Assembly (NCBI RefSeq): GCF_022370835.2
Contig: NZ_CP092365.1
Span: forward strand, 744,001-808,000
DNA length: 64,000 bases
Reading direction: 5' to 3'
Source of the DNA: Mycolicibacillus parakoreensis
Lineage (GTDB): Bacteria; Actinomycetota; Actinomycetes; Mycobacteriales; Mycobacteriaceae
This document shows positions 19,336 through 29,604 of this stretch, piece after piece. The stretch's first letter is position 1, and each line of letters begins with the position of its first letter. The position numbers were made by a program, and so were the translations under genes. Below the pieces are notes generated by a model. It ran no database searches. It was not told the DNA's origin and saw only the letters and a program-made list of their open reading frames with translations.

Positions 19336-19362
19336 TTGGCACTCTACCGCTTTAAGTGCTAA
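19336..19362. promoter_or_regulatory. CIRCE element (HrcA operator) upstream of ruc
   Basis: TTGGCACTC-N9-AAGTGCTAA matches the CIRCE consensus TTAGCACTC-N9-GAGTGCTAA at 16 of 18 arm positions. It lies 31 bases upstream of the ruc ATG. A TAGAGT -10 box for ruc (minus strand, 19341-19346) overlaps it, so HrcA binding would cover the promoter. This predicts heat-shock induction of ruc along with groEL. Confidence 0.9.
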
Positions 19363-19367
19363 AACCG

Positions 19368-19973
19368 CTAATCGGACGGGGTGATTCCCGCTCCGTGCCC
19401 GGTGAGAGCCACCAGGCCCCGTGCGGGGGTCAGCGCATGGGTCATCGCCACGTCGTGCGGATCGGCCGGCAGCGCGGCCAGCAACTCGTCGTCGCGCACC
19501 ACCGCCACCCGCGGGGCGCGCGGGTCGGCCAGCGGCAGCGACCGGTCGTAGAACCCGCCGCCGCGGCCCAGCCGGACCCCGGCGGCATCGACGGCCAGGG
19601 CCGGCACCAGCACCAACGCGGCCCGCCCGAGGGCCCGCGGCGGCAGCCACGGCGGCGGCGGCTCGGCCAGCCCGAACCGCCCGGCGGCCAGCGTCTCGGC
19701 GTGGTAGTCGCCCCAGCGCAGCGGCGCCGGGTCGCCTGCCGCCACCGCGGGGATCAGCACCCGCAGTCCGCGCCGCCGCAGCGCGGCGAGCATCGCCGGG
19801 GTGCCCGGCTCGGCGCCCGCCGGCACGTAGGCGCAGACCGTGGAGCCGGCCACCGGCAACGCCGCCAGGTGGGCCCGCAGCGCGTCGGCGTCGGCGGCGT
19901 GGCGCGCGGCGGGCACCGCGCTGCGGGCGGCCAGCAGCCGCCGGCGCAGCGCGGCCTTCGGGGAGACGGCCAT
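19368..19973 (-). CDS. 5-formyltetrahydrofolate cyclo-ligase
   Basis: 201 residues from ATG 19973; the long upstream open frame would overlap galU. Family features: basic N-terminus MAVSPKAALRRRLLAARSAV, a middle VLIPAVAAGDPAPLRWGDY, and the nucleotide-binding signature VRLGRGGGFYDRSLP. It converts 5-formyl-THF to 5,10-methenyl-THF with ATP, rescuing a dead-end folate. It is transcribed divergently from galU with 61 bases between the starts, as Rv0992c/Rv0993 in H37Rv. Its end lies only 5 bases from the CIRCE element that controls ruc. Confidence 0.9.
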   Translation of the reverse strand: MAVSPKAALRRRLLAARSAVPAARHAADADALRAHLAALPVAGSTVCAYVPAGAEPGTPAMLAALRRRGLRVLIPAVAAGDPAPLRWGDYHAETLAAGRFGLAEPPPPWLPPRALGRAALVLVPALAVDAAGVRLGRGGGFYDRSLPLADPRAPRVAVVRDDELLAALPADPHDVAMTHALTPARGLVALTGHGAGITPSD

Positions 19974-20021
19974 GGCTTTTACTTTCGCACCGCCGCACCG
20001 GGTGTGTCGCGACGCTGCCGT

Positions 20022-20027
20022 TATCGT
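20022..20027 (+). promoter_or_regulatory. -10 box (TATCGT) of a probable leaderless galU promoter
   Basis: TATCGT ends 7 bases before the galU ATG, placing the transcription start at or next to the start codon. No SD is visible upstream, which fits a leaderless message. Confidence 0.5.
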
Positions 20028-20034
20028 GTGAACA

Positions 20035-20964
20035 ATGTCGTCCGTCCCGCCTCCGCCGCCCTCCCGCGGATCGGTCCCGCGTACCGCCATCGTGCCCGCG
20101 GCCGGCCTGGGCACCCGGTTTCTGCCCGCCACCAAGACCGTGCCCAAGGAGTTGCTGCCGGTCGTCGACACCCCCGGCATCGAACTGGTGGCCGCCGAGG
20201 CCGCCGAGGCCGGCGCCGAGCGGCTGGTGATCGTCACCTCCGAGGGCAAGGACGGGGTGGTGGCGCACTTCGTCGAGGACCTGGTGCTCGAAGGCACCCT
20301 GGAGGCGCGCGGCAAGAAGGCGATGCTCGCCAAGGTCCGGCGCGCCCCGGGCCTGATCAAGGTGGAGTCGGTGGTGCAGGCCGAGCCGTTGGGCCTCGGG
20401 CACGCGATCGGCTGCGTGGAGGCGACCCTGGCGCCGCAGGAGGACGCGGTGGCGGTGCTGCTCCCCGACGACCTGGTGCTGCCGACCGGGGTGCTGGAGA
20501 CCATGTCGGCGGTGCGCGCCCGCTACGGCGGCTCGGTGCTCTGCGCGATCGAGGTGAGCCGCGAGGACGTCAGCGCCTACGGGGTCTTCGACGTCGCCGC
20601 GCTGCCCGACACCGACAATCCCGACGTCTTGGGGGTCCGCGGCATGGTCGAGAAGCCGGCCGCCGCCGACGCCCCGTCGCTGCTGGCCGCCGCCGGGCGC
20701 TACGTGCTGGACCGCGCGATCTTCGACGCGCTGCGGCGCACCAGCCGCGGTGCCGGCGGCGAGGTGCAGCTCACCGACGCGATCGCACTGCTGATCGCCG
20801 AGGGCCACCCGGTGCACGTCGTCGTGCACCGCGGTTCCCGACACGACCTGGGAAATCCCGGCGGCTACCTTAAGGCTGCGGTTGACTTTGCGTTGGCCCG
20901 CGACGACTACGGTCCCGATCTGCGGGCCTGGTTGGTGACCCGACTGGGGCTGGCCGAGCGGTAA
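20035..20964 (+). CDS. galU: UTP-glucose-1-phosphate uridylyltransferase
   Basis: 309 residues. The N-terminal nucleotidyltransferase signature AIVPAAGLGTRFLPATKTVPKELLPVVDTPG is complete, followed by VLLPDDLVLP, GMVEKPAA and GNPGGYLKAAVDFALARDD at the C-terminus. It makes UDP-glucose, the precursor of UDP-galactose for arabinogalactan, trehalose and methylglucose lipopolysaccharides. The proline- and serine-rich first ten residues precede the fold. The downstream glp gene starts 29 bases later with a good SD, so both may share a message. Confidence 0.95.
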   Translation: MSSVPPPPPSRGSVPRTAIVPAAGLGTRFLPATKTVPKELLPVVDTPGIELVAAEAAEAGAERLVIVTSEGKDGVVAHFVEDLVLEGTLEARGKKAMLAKVRRAPGLIKVESVVQAEPLGLGHAIGCVEATLAPQEDAVAVLLPDDLVLPTGVLETMSAVRARYGGSVLCAIEVSREDVSAYGVFDVAALPDTDNPDVLGVRGMVEKPAAADAPSLLAAAGRYVLDRAIFDALRRTSRGAGGEVQLTDAIALLIAEGHPVHVVVHRGSRHDLGNPGGYLKAAVDFALARDDYGPDLRAWLVTRLGLAER

Positions 20965-20993
20965 CGCTGGGCCCGACAGGAGAAAGGCGCATT

Positions 20994-22262
20994 GTGCGTT
21001 CGGTGGACGAGCAGCAGTCACGGGTAGCCGCGGCGGCGGTGGCCCCCCGGCCGATCCACGTGGCCATCGCGGAGGCGCAGGGGCTGATGTGTGCCGAGGA
21101 GGTGGTGACCGAGGCGCCGATGCCGGGCTTCGACCAGGCGGCGATCGACGGGTACGCGGTCCGCAGTGTCGACGTGCTCGGGGTCGGCACCATCGGCGGT
21201 GACCCCGAGGAGGCCGAAACCGCCGGGGCTCCGGTGACCCTGCCGGTCATGGGGTTCATCGAGGCCGGCACCCGCACGCCGAGCCGGCTGCAGCCGCGCC
21301 AGGCGGCCCGCGTGCAGACCGGGGCGCCGATGCCGACCCTGGCCGATGCGGTGCTGCCGCTGCGGTGGACCGACGGCGGGGAGTCCCGGGTGCAGGTGCT
21401 GCGCGGCGTGCGGTCGGGGGCCTACGTGCGGCGCACCGGCGACGACGTGCAGCCCGGCGATGTGGCGGTGCGTGCCGGGACCATCGTCGGCGCCGCCCAG
21501 GTGGGGTTGCTCGCCGCGGTGGGCCGCGAGCGGGTGCTGGTGCATCCCCGGCCGCGGCTGTCGGTGCTGTCGGTGGGCGGTGAACTCGTCGACGTCGCCC
21601 GCACCCCCGGAAACGGGCAGGTCTACGACGTCAACTCCTACGCGCTGGCCGCCGCGGGGCGCGACGCCGGTGCGGAGGTGACCCGGGTGGGCATCGTCGA
21701 CTCCGATCCGTCGAAGTTGCGTGAGGTCGTCGAGGGCCAGCTGGCCCGCTCCGAGATCGTGGTGATCGCCGGGGCGGTCGGTGGGGCGGCCGCCGAGTCG
21801 GTGCGCGCCGTGTTGGCCGAACTCGGGGAGATGGAGGTCGCCCGCATCGCGATGCACCCCGGTTCGGTGCAGGGCTTCGGTCAGCTCGGCGACGAACGGG
21901 TGCCGACGTTTCTGCTGCCGGCCAACCCGGTGAGCGCCCTGGTGGTCTTCGAGGTGATGATCCGCCCGCTGATCCGGCTGTCGCTGGGCAAACGGCAGCC
22001 GATGCGGCGCATGGTGCGCGCCCGCGTGCTCTCCCCGATCACCTCGATGGCCGGGCGCACCGGGTATCTGCGCGGCCAGTTGATGCGCGACAAGGACACC
22101 GACGAATACCTGGTGCAGGCCCTCGGCGGCATGCCGGGGGAGTCCTCGCACCTGCTGGCCACCCTCGCCGAGGCGAACTGCCTGGTGGTGGTGCCCGACG
22201 AGGTGGATCAGATCCGCACCGGCGAATCCGTCGACGTGGCGTTCCTGGCACAGCGCGGGTGA
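20994..22262 (+). CDS. glp: Gephyrin-like divisome protein Glp (MoeA family, Rv0994-like)
   Basis: 422 residues from GTG 20994, SD AGGAGAAAGG upstream. The whole MoeA fold is present: PGFDQAAIDGYAVRS, QTGAPMPTLADAVLPL, GDDVQPGDVAVRAG, VLSVGGELVD, the MogA-like domain and LPANPVSALVVFEVM. The first half carries MoeA motifs, but in corynebacteria and mycobacteria this copy has been shown to bind FtsZ and to act with a membrane receptor, GlpR. The receptor gene lies two genes downstream here, supporting the division role over molybdenum insertion. Some molybdotransferase activity cannot be excluded. The stop overlaps rimJ by 4 bases (GTGA). Confidence 0.9.
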   Translation: MRSVDEQQSRVAAAAVAPRPIHVAIAEAQGLMCAEEVVTEAPMPGFDQAAIDGYAVRSVDVLGVGTIGGDPEEAETAGAPVTLPVMGFIEAGTRTPSRLQPRQAARVQTGAPMPTLADAVLPLRWTDGGESRVQVLRGVRSGAYVRRTGDDVQPGDVAVRAGTIVGAAQVGLLAAVGRERVLVHPRPRLSVLSVGGELVDVARTPGNGQVYDVNSYALAAAGRDAGAEVTRVGIVDSDPSKLREVVEGQLARSEIVVIAGAVGGAAAESVRAVLAELGEMEVARIAMHPGSVQGFGQLGDERVPTFLLPANPVSALVVFEVMIRPLIRLSLGKRQPMRRMVRARVLSPITSMAGRTGYLRGQLMRDKDTDEYLVQALGGMPGESSHLLATLAEANCLVVVPDEVDQIRTGESVDVAFLAQRG

Positions 22263-22912
22263 ACCTCTTCCGATCCGGGGCGCTGCATCCGGGCTGGCCC
22301 GACCCGGTCGGGCCGTTGCGGGTGGCCGCCGGGGTGGTGAGGCTGCGGCCGGTGCGGATGCGCGACGGGGTGGTGTGGAGCCGCATCCGTCTGGCCGAAC
22401 GCGACCATCTCGAGGCGTGGGAACCCAGCGCCGGGCCGGAGTGGGCGACCCGCCACGCGGTCGCCGCGTGGCCGCCGCTGTGTTCGGGGCTGCGCGCCGA
22501 GGCGCGCGCCGGCCGGATGCTGCCCTACGTCATCGAGGTCGACGGCCGGTTCTGCGGCCAGTTGACCATCGGCAACGTCACCCGGGGGGCGCTGCGCTCG
22601 GCGTGGATCGGCTACTGGGTGTCGGCGGCGGTCACCGGCGGCGGGGTGGCGACCGGGGCGCTGGCGCTCGGGCTGGACCACTGCTTCGGGCCGGTCGGGC
22701 TGCACCGGGTCGAGGCCACGGTGCGCCCGGAGAACGCCGCGAGCCGCGCGGTGCTGGCCAAGGTGGGCTTGCGGGAGGAGGGGCTGCTGCGGCGTTACCT
22801 CGACGTCGACGGGGCGTGGCGCGATCACCTGCTGCTGGGGATGACCGTCGAAGAGGTCGCCGGGTCGGTGGCGGCCACGCTGGTGGCCGCCGGCCGAGCC
22901 CAGTGGGTTTAA
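22259..22912 (+). CDS. rimJ: GNAT acetyltransferase, RimJ-like
   Basis: 217 residues from GTG 22259, which overlaps the glp stop by 4 bases. It has the RimJ/RimL GNAT fold: an early VRLRPVRMRDGVVWSRIRLAERDHLEAWEPS, IGYWVSAAVTGGGVATGALALGLDHCFGPVGLHRVEATVRPENAASRAVLAKVG (acetyl-CoA loop and alpha4) and the end DHLLLGMT. RimJ acetylates the N-terminus of ribosomal protein S5 in E. coli; the target here is not known. Its conserved place between glp and glpR hints at a link to division or protein modification, but that is inference. Confidence 0.88.
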   Translation: MNLFRSGALHPGWPDPVGPLRVAAGVVRLRPVRMRDGVVWSRIRLAERDHLEAWEPSAGPEWATRHAVAAWPPLCSGLRAEARAGRMLPYVIEVDGRFCGQLTIGNVTRGALRSAWIGYWVSAAVTGGGVATGALALGLDHCFGPVGLHRVEATVRPENAASRAVLAKVGLREEGLLRRYLDVDGAWRDHLLLGMTVEEVAGSVAATLVAAGRAQWV

Positions 22913-22927
22913 CCCCAACACGCCCTG

Positions 22928-22941
22928 TTACAGAAGTGAAA
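22928..22941. promoter_or_regulatory. Near-palindromic site A upstream of glpR
   Basis: TTACA-GAAG-TGAAA. It shares its core with site B 43 bases downstream. The AT-rich stretch around both sites stands out from the high-GC surroundings. Likely a binding site for a division or envelope regulator; identity unknown. Confidence 0.45.
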
Positions 22942-22970
22942 CCTGTGATAGATGATGTTTAACTGTTTAA

Positions 22971-22984
22971 TGACAGAAGTGTAA
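22971..22984. promoter_or_regulatory. Near-palindromic site B upstream of glpR
   Basis: TGACA-GAAG-TGTAA, matching site A at 22928-22941 (ACAGAAGTG identical). It lies about 40-54 bases upstream of a TAGCCT -10 box, where an activator would sit. Confidence 0.45.
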
Positions 22985-23024
22985 TTTCCCGGCGCGCCTG
23001 TCCGGGCGCCGTCACCGACCGGCA

Positions 23025-23030
23025 TAGCCT
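23025..23030 (+). promoter_or_regulatory. -10 box (TAGCCT) of glpR
   Basis: TAGCCT fits TANNNT; the predicted start near 23037 gives a leader of about 18 bases that contains the SD AAAGGAG. Confidence 0.4.
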
Positions 23031-23054
23031 AGGCGGGGAAAGGAGCAGGTCACC

Positions 23055-24143
23055 ATGCCAAGCATCCCCCAATCGTTGCTGTGGATCTCCCTCGTCGTGC
23101 TCTGGCTGTTCGTGCTGGTGCCGATGCTGATCAGCAAGCGCGATGCGGTCCGGCGCACCAGCGACGTGGCGTTGGCGACCCGGGTGCTCACCAGCGGCGC
23201 GAGTGCGCGCCTGCTCAAGCGCGCGGGCCCGGCCAGCGGGCACCGCAGCGACCCGCACTGGCAGCCGGCCGGCGAGGGACTCGACGACGACCCACTCGAC
23301 GCCGACCGCGACGCGGCCGCCCCGCGCACCTCGGTGGCGGTGGCCACCCCGGCGGCCCCCGAACCGGACTATCTCGACGTCGACGTCGTCGAGGAGGTCA
23401 CCGACGGCGCGGCCGAGGCCGACACCGACCAGCTGGCCGCCCCGCCGCGCGACGAGCAGGCGCGCGAGGCCGCCGAGGCGGTCAACGCCGGGAGGGAGAC
23501 CGCCGCCGAGGCCGCCGAGGGCGTCTCGGCCGACGGCGCCGCCGAGGAGGCCGCCGCCGACGTGTTCGAGACCGAGGAGGTCGACGAGGACGGCATCGAC
23601 GAGGAGGACGCCTACGACGCCGAAACCGCCGAGGCCGCCGAGGCCGCCGAGGCCGCCGGGTTCTCCGGGATCGGCGCCACCGGGCCGTCGGCGCGCGCGG
23701 CCGCCCGGCGCTACCAGCGCGACGCCCGGACCGCCGCGGCGGTCAGTGCCCGCAAATACCGGTTCCGCAAGCGCGCGATCGGCGTGATGGCCACGCTGCT
23801 GCTGATCTCGGCGGTGGCGGCGCTGACCGTGGCGCCCGGGGCGTGGTGGCTCTGCGTGGCCACCGGGGCGGTCACCGTGCTCTACCTGACGTATCTGCGG
23901 CGGCAGACCCGCATCGAGGAGCAGCTGCGCCGCCGGCGCGCCCAGCGGATGGCCCGCGCGCGGCTCGGGGTGGAGAACACCGCCGACCGCGACTACGACA
24001 TCGTGCCGTCCCGGTTGCGCCGCCCCGGCGCGGCGGTGCTCGAGATCGACGACGAGGACCCGATCTTCGAGCACCTGGAGTACACCGAGTTCGCCCGCGA
24101 GCACGACTGGGCGCCGGACCTGCCGCGCGCCGCCGGGCAGTAG
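23055..24143 (+). CDS. glpR: Divisome membrane protein SepX/GlpR (Rv0996-like)
   Basis: 362 residues, SD AAAGGAG 8 bases before ATG. One membrane helix at the extreme N-terminus (residues 5-25, PQSLLWISLVVLWLFVLVPML) is followed by a basic stretch (SKRDAVRRTSDVALATRVL). A long acidic, Ala/Glu/Asp-rich disordered linker occupies about 75-215. Two closely spaced helices follow at about 241-277 (AIGVMATLLLISAVAAL, WWLCVATGAVTVLYLTYL), then a basic-acidic tail ending in an IDDEDPIFEHLEYTEFAREHDWAPD-like segment. In corynebacteria GlpR is the membrane receptor for Glp; Streptomyces SepX is related. It recruits or stabilises the Z-ring. Confidence 0.85.
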   Translation: MPSIPQSLLWISLVVLWLFVLVPMLISKRDAVRRTSDVALATRVLTSGASARLLKRAGPASGHRSDPHWQPAGEGLDDDPLDADRDAAAPRTSVAVATPAAPEPDYLDVDVVEEVTDGAAEADTDQLAAPPRDEQAREAAEAVNAGRETAAEAAEGVSADGAAEEAAADVFETEEVDEDGIDEEDAYDAETAEAAEAAEAAGFSGIGATGPSARAAARRYQRDARTAAAVSARKYRFRKRAIGVMATLLLISAVAALTVAPGAWWLCVATGAVTVLYLTYLRRQTRIEEQLRRRRAQRMARARLGVENTADRDYDIVPSRLRRPGAAVLEIDDEDPIFEHLEYTEFAREHDWAPDLPRAAGQ

Positions 24144-24208
24144 CGCCGGGCAGTAGCGCAGCGGTTTTCGGGTTCGTCGGGAGCGGCTGGTAATCTGCTA
24201 CCGGTCAC

Positions 24209-24281
24209 GGGGCTATGGCGCAGTTGGTAGCGCGACTCGTTCGCATCGAGTAGGTCCGGGGTTCGATTCCCCGTAGCTCCA
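24209..24281 (+). tRNA. tRNA-Ala(CGC)
   Basis: 73 bases fold as a cloverleaf. The acceptor stem pairs GGGGCTA with TAGCTCC, with one G-T. The anticodon stem is ACTCG/CGAGT with loop TTCGCAT, anticodon CGC (reads GCG). The T loop has TTCGATT. The CCA end is not encoded. Confidence 0.95.
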
Positions 24282-24317
24282 CAGAGTTTGTGCAGGTAAG
24301 GCGTCGTCGTGGGATTC

Positions 24318-24337
24318 TTCGATTCCCCTTGTCTCCA
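24318..24337. repeat. Degenerate copy of the tRNA-Ala 3' end
   Basis: The 20 bases at 24318-24337 match the tRNA 3' end (24262-24281) at 17 of 20 positions; the three differences fall in the GTAG/TTGT block. This looks like the far attachment site left by an integrative element, or by a tRNA duplication, now decayed. Confidence 0.5.
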
Positions 24338-24353
24338 CGGGACGCAGGCCCGC

Positions 24354-24365
24354 TGTCCGCGGACA
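24354..24365. promoter_or_regulatory. Perfect 12-bp palindrome upstream of the DUF6636-like gene
   Basis: TGTCCGCGGACA lies 26 bases before the -10 box at 24391-24398, close to the -35 position, and could be an operator. Confidence 0.35.
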
Positions 24366-24390
24366 CAGATCCCGAGCAGGGGTGTCGGGG

Positions 24391-24398
24391 TATAAAAT
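24391..24398 (+). promoter_or_regulatory. -10 box (TATAAAAT) of a leaderless promoter
   Basis: TATAAAAT contains TAAAAT ending 6 bases before GTG 24405, so transcription should start on the start codon. It is the most AT-rich -10 box in the window. Confidence 0.55.
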
Positions 24399-24404
24399 CC
24401 CGCC

Positions 24405-24827
24405 GTGAGGGGTCGAGGTGTGCTCGCCGCGCTGGCCGTCGTCGTGGCCGGTGGGTGTCTCGGAGAACCGATGGCCGTCGCCGATGACGAGAATTTCCAG
24501 TCACCCGACGGAAACATCGCCTGCTACGCCATCGAGAAATACGTGCAGTGCGACATCACGGAACGAGACTGGTCGGCGCCCCGGCCCGCGGACTGTGCGA
24601 CCCCGAACGGATACGGGGCGGGGATCGTCATGAGCAGTGGCGGCGAGCCGGAGTTGGTGTGCGGCGGCGGCATCTTCGGCAATCCTGCCCGCGCCGACAC
24701 GCTTGGCTACGGGCAGACGTATTCGATGTCCAACTACCACTGCGACAGCAGCGAGGCCGGCATAACATGCGTTAACGTCATCGGCCACGGATTCATGATC
24801 GGGCGTGCGGCCTACCGGCTGTTCTGA
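24405..24827 (+). CDS. Small secreted Cys-rich protein (DUF6636-like)
   Basis: 140 residues from leaderless GTG 24405. An N-terminal signal segment (GVLAALAVVVAGGCLGEPMAVADD) contains a possible lipobox-like GGC and an Ala-type cleavage site near AVADD. The mature part has six cysteines (NIACYAIEKYVQCDI, PADCATPNG, ELVCGGG, YHCDSSEAGITCVNV), suggesting disulfides outside the cell. Base use is less GC-rich than the neighbours (GAGAATTTCCAG, GAGAAATACGTG), and it lies just after the tRNA-Ala remnant. It could have arrived by transfer. Similar small mycobacterial exported proteins are known, but I recognise no function. Confidence 0.75.
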   Translation: MRGRGVLAALAVVVAGGCLGEPMAVADDENFQSPDGNIACYAIEKYVQCDITERDWSAPRPADCATPNGYGAGIVMSSGGEPELVCGGGIFGNPARADTLGYGQTYSMSNYHCDSSEAGITCVNVIGHGFMIGRAAYRLF

Positions 24828-24959
24828 TTCGCCGACGAACCGGGGCCCGCCGGGTTCGGTTGTGCGCTCACGGCGAAGCGTTGTGCAGCCACGGCGGCGC
24901 TGCCGCGCGTGTCGGCGCCCTCAGTGCACACGGCACGCGGCAAACGGCATCGGGGGCGC

Positions 24960-24988
24960 CTCGGGCACCTCCGGGCGGGCGGCCCGAG
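24960..24988 (-). terminator. Hairpin after gdhA
   Basis: CTCGGGC (24960-24966) pairs with GCCCGAG (24982-24988), adjacent to the gdhA stop. There is no T-tract, which is common for mycobacterial terminators but makes the call weak. Confidence 0.3.
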
Positions 24989-26440
<1,452 letters not shown>

Positions 26441-26452
26441 TCACCGGCTGAC

Positions 26453-26458
26453 AGATTA
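26453..26458 (-). promoter_or_regulatory. Probable -10 box of gdhA (TAATCT)
   Basis: TAATCT on the minus strand; the start would be about 26446, giving a leader of about 100 bases. The repeats at 26471-26510 sit over and upstream of the -35 position. Confidence 0.4.
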
Positions 26459-26480
26459 GTGTGCTGGGGCCCGTCGACAC

Positions 26481-26500
26481 CAATCGAGACCAATCGAGAC
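26481..26500. repeat. Tandem 10-bp repeats upstream of gdhA
   Basis: CAATCGAGAC occurs twice in a row, flanked on both sides by looser copies (CCGTCGACAC at 26471 and CACGCGACAC at 26501). The phase of one helical turn and the position upstream of the gdhA -10 box suggest cooperative binding sites. Confidence 0.5.
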
Positions 26501-26566
26501 CACGCGACACCGATCCGGACGCCCCCGGTGGTGCTTGCCGCGCCCGCGGCGGCGGCCATAGCCTAA

Positions 26567-28290
<1,724 letters not shown>

Positions 28291-28299
28291 ATTGTCACG

Positions 28300-28962
28300 A
28301 TGCTGAAGCGGTCGGGGGTGTGGGTGATGATCGCCGCGTGCTGGCTGACGGCCTGCTCGTGGCGCGGCGAGTCGGAGCTGACCAGTGCCGACATCGCCAA
28401 GATCGTCGATCTCAAAGGCGATTTCGGCCCCGGCTACGAGGTCAAGGACATCGCCAAGACCGGCATCGACCCCAAGCTGCTCGCCGAACGCAAGCTGCCC
28501 GAGGGGCTGAACTTCGAACCGTCGGCCTGCGAGGAGTTCGCCGTCGGGCAGAAGGTCCCCGAGGGGGTGGAGGGCAACATGGCCGCGGTGACCGCCGAGG
28601 GGCAGGGCAACCGGTTCATCGTGATCGCGTTGGAGACCTCCGAGGCGGTGCCGTTCGCCGAACCCAGCCACGGATGCAAGAAGGTCGGGTTCGCCGGCAA
28701 GGGGCTGCGCGGGGTGATCGAGGCCGTCGACGCCCCGCACATCACCGGCACCAAAACCCTCGGCGTGCACCGGATCCTGCAGGCCTCGATGCGGGGCAAG
28801 ACCCGCACCGGGGAGCTCTACGACTACTCGGCGCACTTCGGCACCTACCAGGTGATCGTCACCGCCAACCCGCTGGTGATCCCCAACCAGCCGGTCGCCG
28901 ACGTCGACATCGACCGGGCCAAGGAGTTGCTCACCCACGCGGTCGCCGCGATCACCGGCTGA
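28300..28962 (+). CDS. Predicted lipoprotein (Rv0999-like, DUF5642)
   Basis: 220 residues. The N-terminus MLKRSGVWVMIAACWLTACSW gives a lipobox LTAC, so it should be exported and lipid-modified. The mature part includes IVDLKGDFGPGYEVKDIAK, FEPSACEEF, ETSEAVPFAEPSHGCKKVGFAGKG and a C-terminal NPLVIPNQPVADVDIDRAKELLTHAV. The two mature cysteines probably form a disulfide. Such domains occur in mycobacterial lipoproteins of the LpqN/PknH-sensor-like fold, but this is only a resemblance in layout. Its own leaderless promoter separates it from the upstream pair. Confidence 0.8.
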   Translation: MLKRSGVWVMIAACWLTACSWRGESELTSADIAKIVDLKGDFGPGYEVKDIAKTGIDPKLLAERKLPEGLNFEPSACEEFAVGQKVPEGVEGNMAAVTAEGQGNRFIVIALETSEAVPFAEPSHGCKKVGFAGKGLRGVIEAVDAPHITGTKTLGVHRILQASMRGKTRTGELYDYSAHFGTYQVIVTANPLVIPNQPVADVDIDRAKELLTHAVAAITG

Positions 28963-29583
28963 TCACCGCACCCCGGCCGGGCGGAACTGGATGCTGATGC
29001 GCGGGCCGGCCGGCGCGCTGGTCTTCGGGATCGCGTGCTCGAAGGTGCGCTGGCAGGATCCGCCCATCACCAGCAGGTCGCCGTGGTGCTGCGGCAGCCG
29101 CAGGGCCGCGCCCCCGCCGCGCGGGCGCAGCGCGAACGTCCGGGTGGCCCCGAGGCTGACGACGGCGACCATGGTGTCCTCGCGCCGGCCCCGCCCGAGG
29201 GTGTCGCCGTGCCAGGCGACGCTGTCGGTGCCGTCGCGGTACAGACACAGCCCCGCGGTGGTGAACGGTTCGCCGAGTTCGCCGGCGTAGATGTCGTTGA
29301 GCCGGCGGCGCAGCCGGGCCACCAGGGGGTGCGGCGGCGCCTCGACGGCCAGGTCGTAGAAGGCCACCAGCCGCGGCACGTCGAGCATCCGGTCATACAT
29401 CCGGCGCCGTTCGGCGCGCCAGGGCACCGCCTCCGGCAGCGCGGCCAACAGCACGTCGGCGTGGCCGGTCCAGCCGGCCCGCACGTCGAGCCAGGCGCCG
29501 GCGCCGAGCCGCCGGCGTTCGTGGTGCTCGAACAGCGAGCCCTGCACCGCTACCGCCACCCCCGCAGCGTATCGCACAAACAT
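28963..29583 (-). CDS. AlkB-like 2-oxoglutarate/Fe(II) dioxygenase (Rv1000c-like)
   Basis: 206 residues. The double-stranded beta-helix motifs are present: iron ligands His and Asp in SVAWHGDTLG, the distal His in RTFEHAIPK, and the 2-oxoglutarate arginine region GPRISIQFRPAG, with the AlkB-type NDIYAGELGEPFTTAGLCLYRDG before them. It should demethylate alkylated bases in DNA or RNA by oxidation. It begins 21 bases after the PMT stop on the same strand, so the two are probably cotranscribed. It converges with the upstream lipoprotein gene with no gap. Confidence 0.9.
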   Translation of the reverse strand: MFVRYAAGVAVAVQGSLFEHHERRRLGAGAWLDVRAGWTGHADVLLAALPEAVPWRAERRRMYDRMLDVPRLVAFYDLAVEAPPHPLVARLRRRLNDIYAGELGEPFTTAGLCLYRDGTDSVAWHGDTLGRGRREDTMVAVVSLGATRTFALRPRGGGAALRLPQHHGDLLVMGGSCQRTFEHAIPKTSAPAGPRISIQFRPAGVR

Positions 29584-29604
29584 TCGATCACGGGGGTGGC
29601 GGGG

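Noticed and set aside
20994..22262. Ordinary molybdopterin molybdotransferase MoeA
   Set aside because: The fold is MoeA, but its link to the SepX/GlpR-type membrane gene two genes downstream matches the known divisome protein Glp; kept as Glp with the alternative noted.
24835..24858. GC-rich dyad CGAACC/GGTTCG after the secreted-protein gene
   Set aside because: Only 6 bp with an 11-base loop and no T-tract; too weak to call a terminator.
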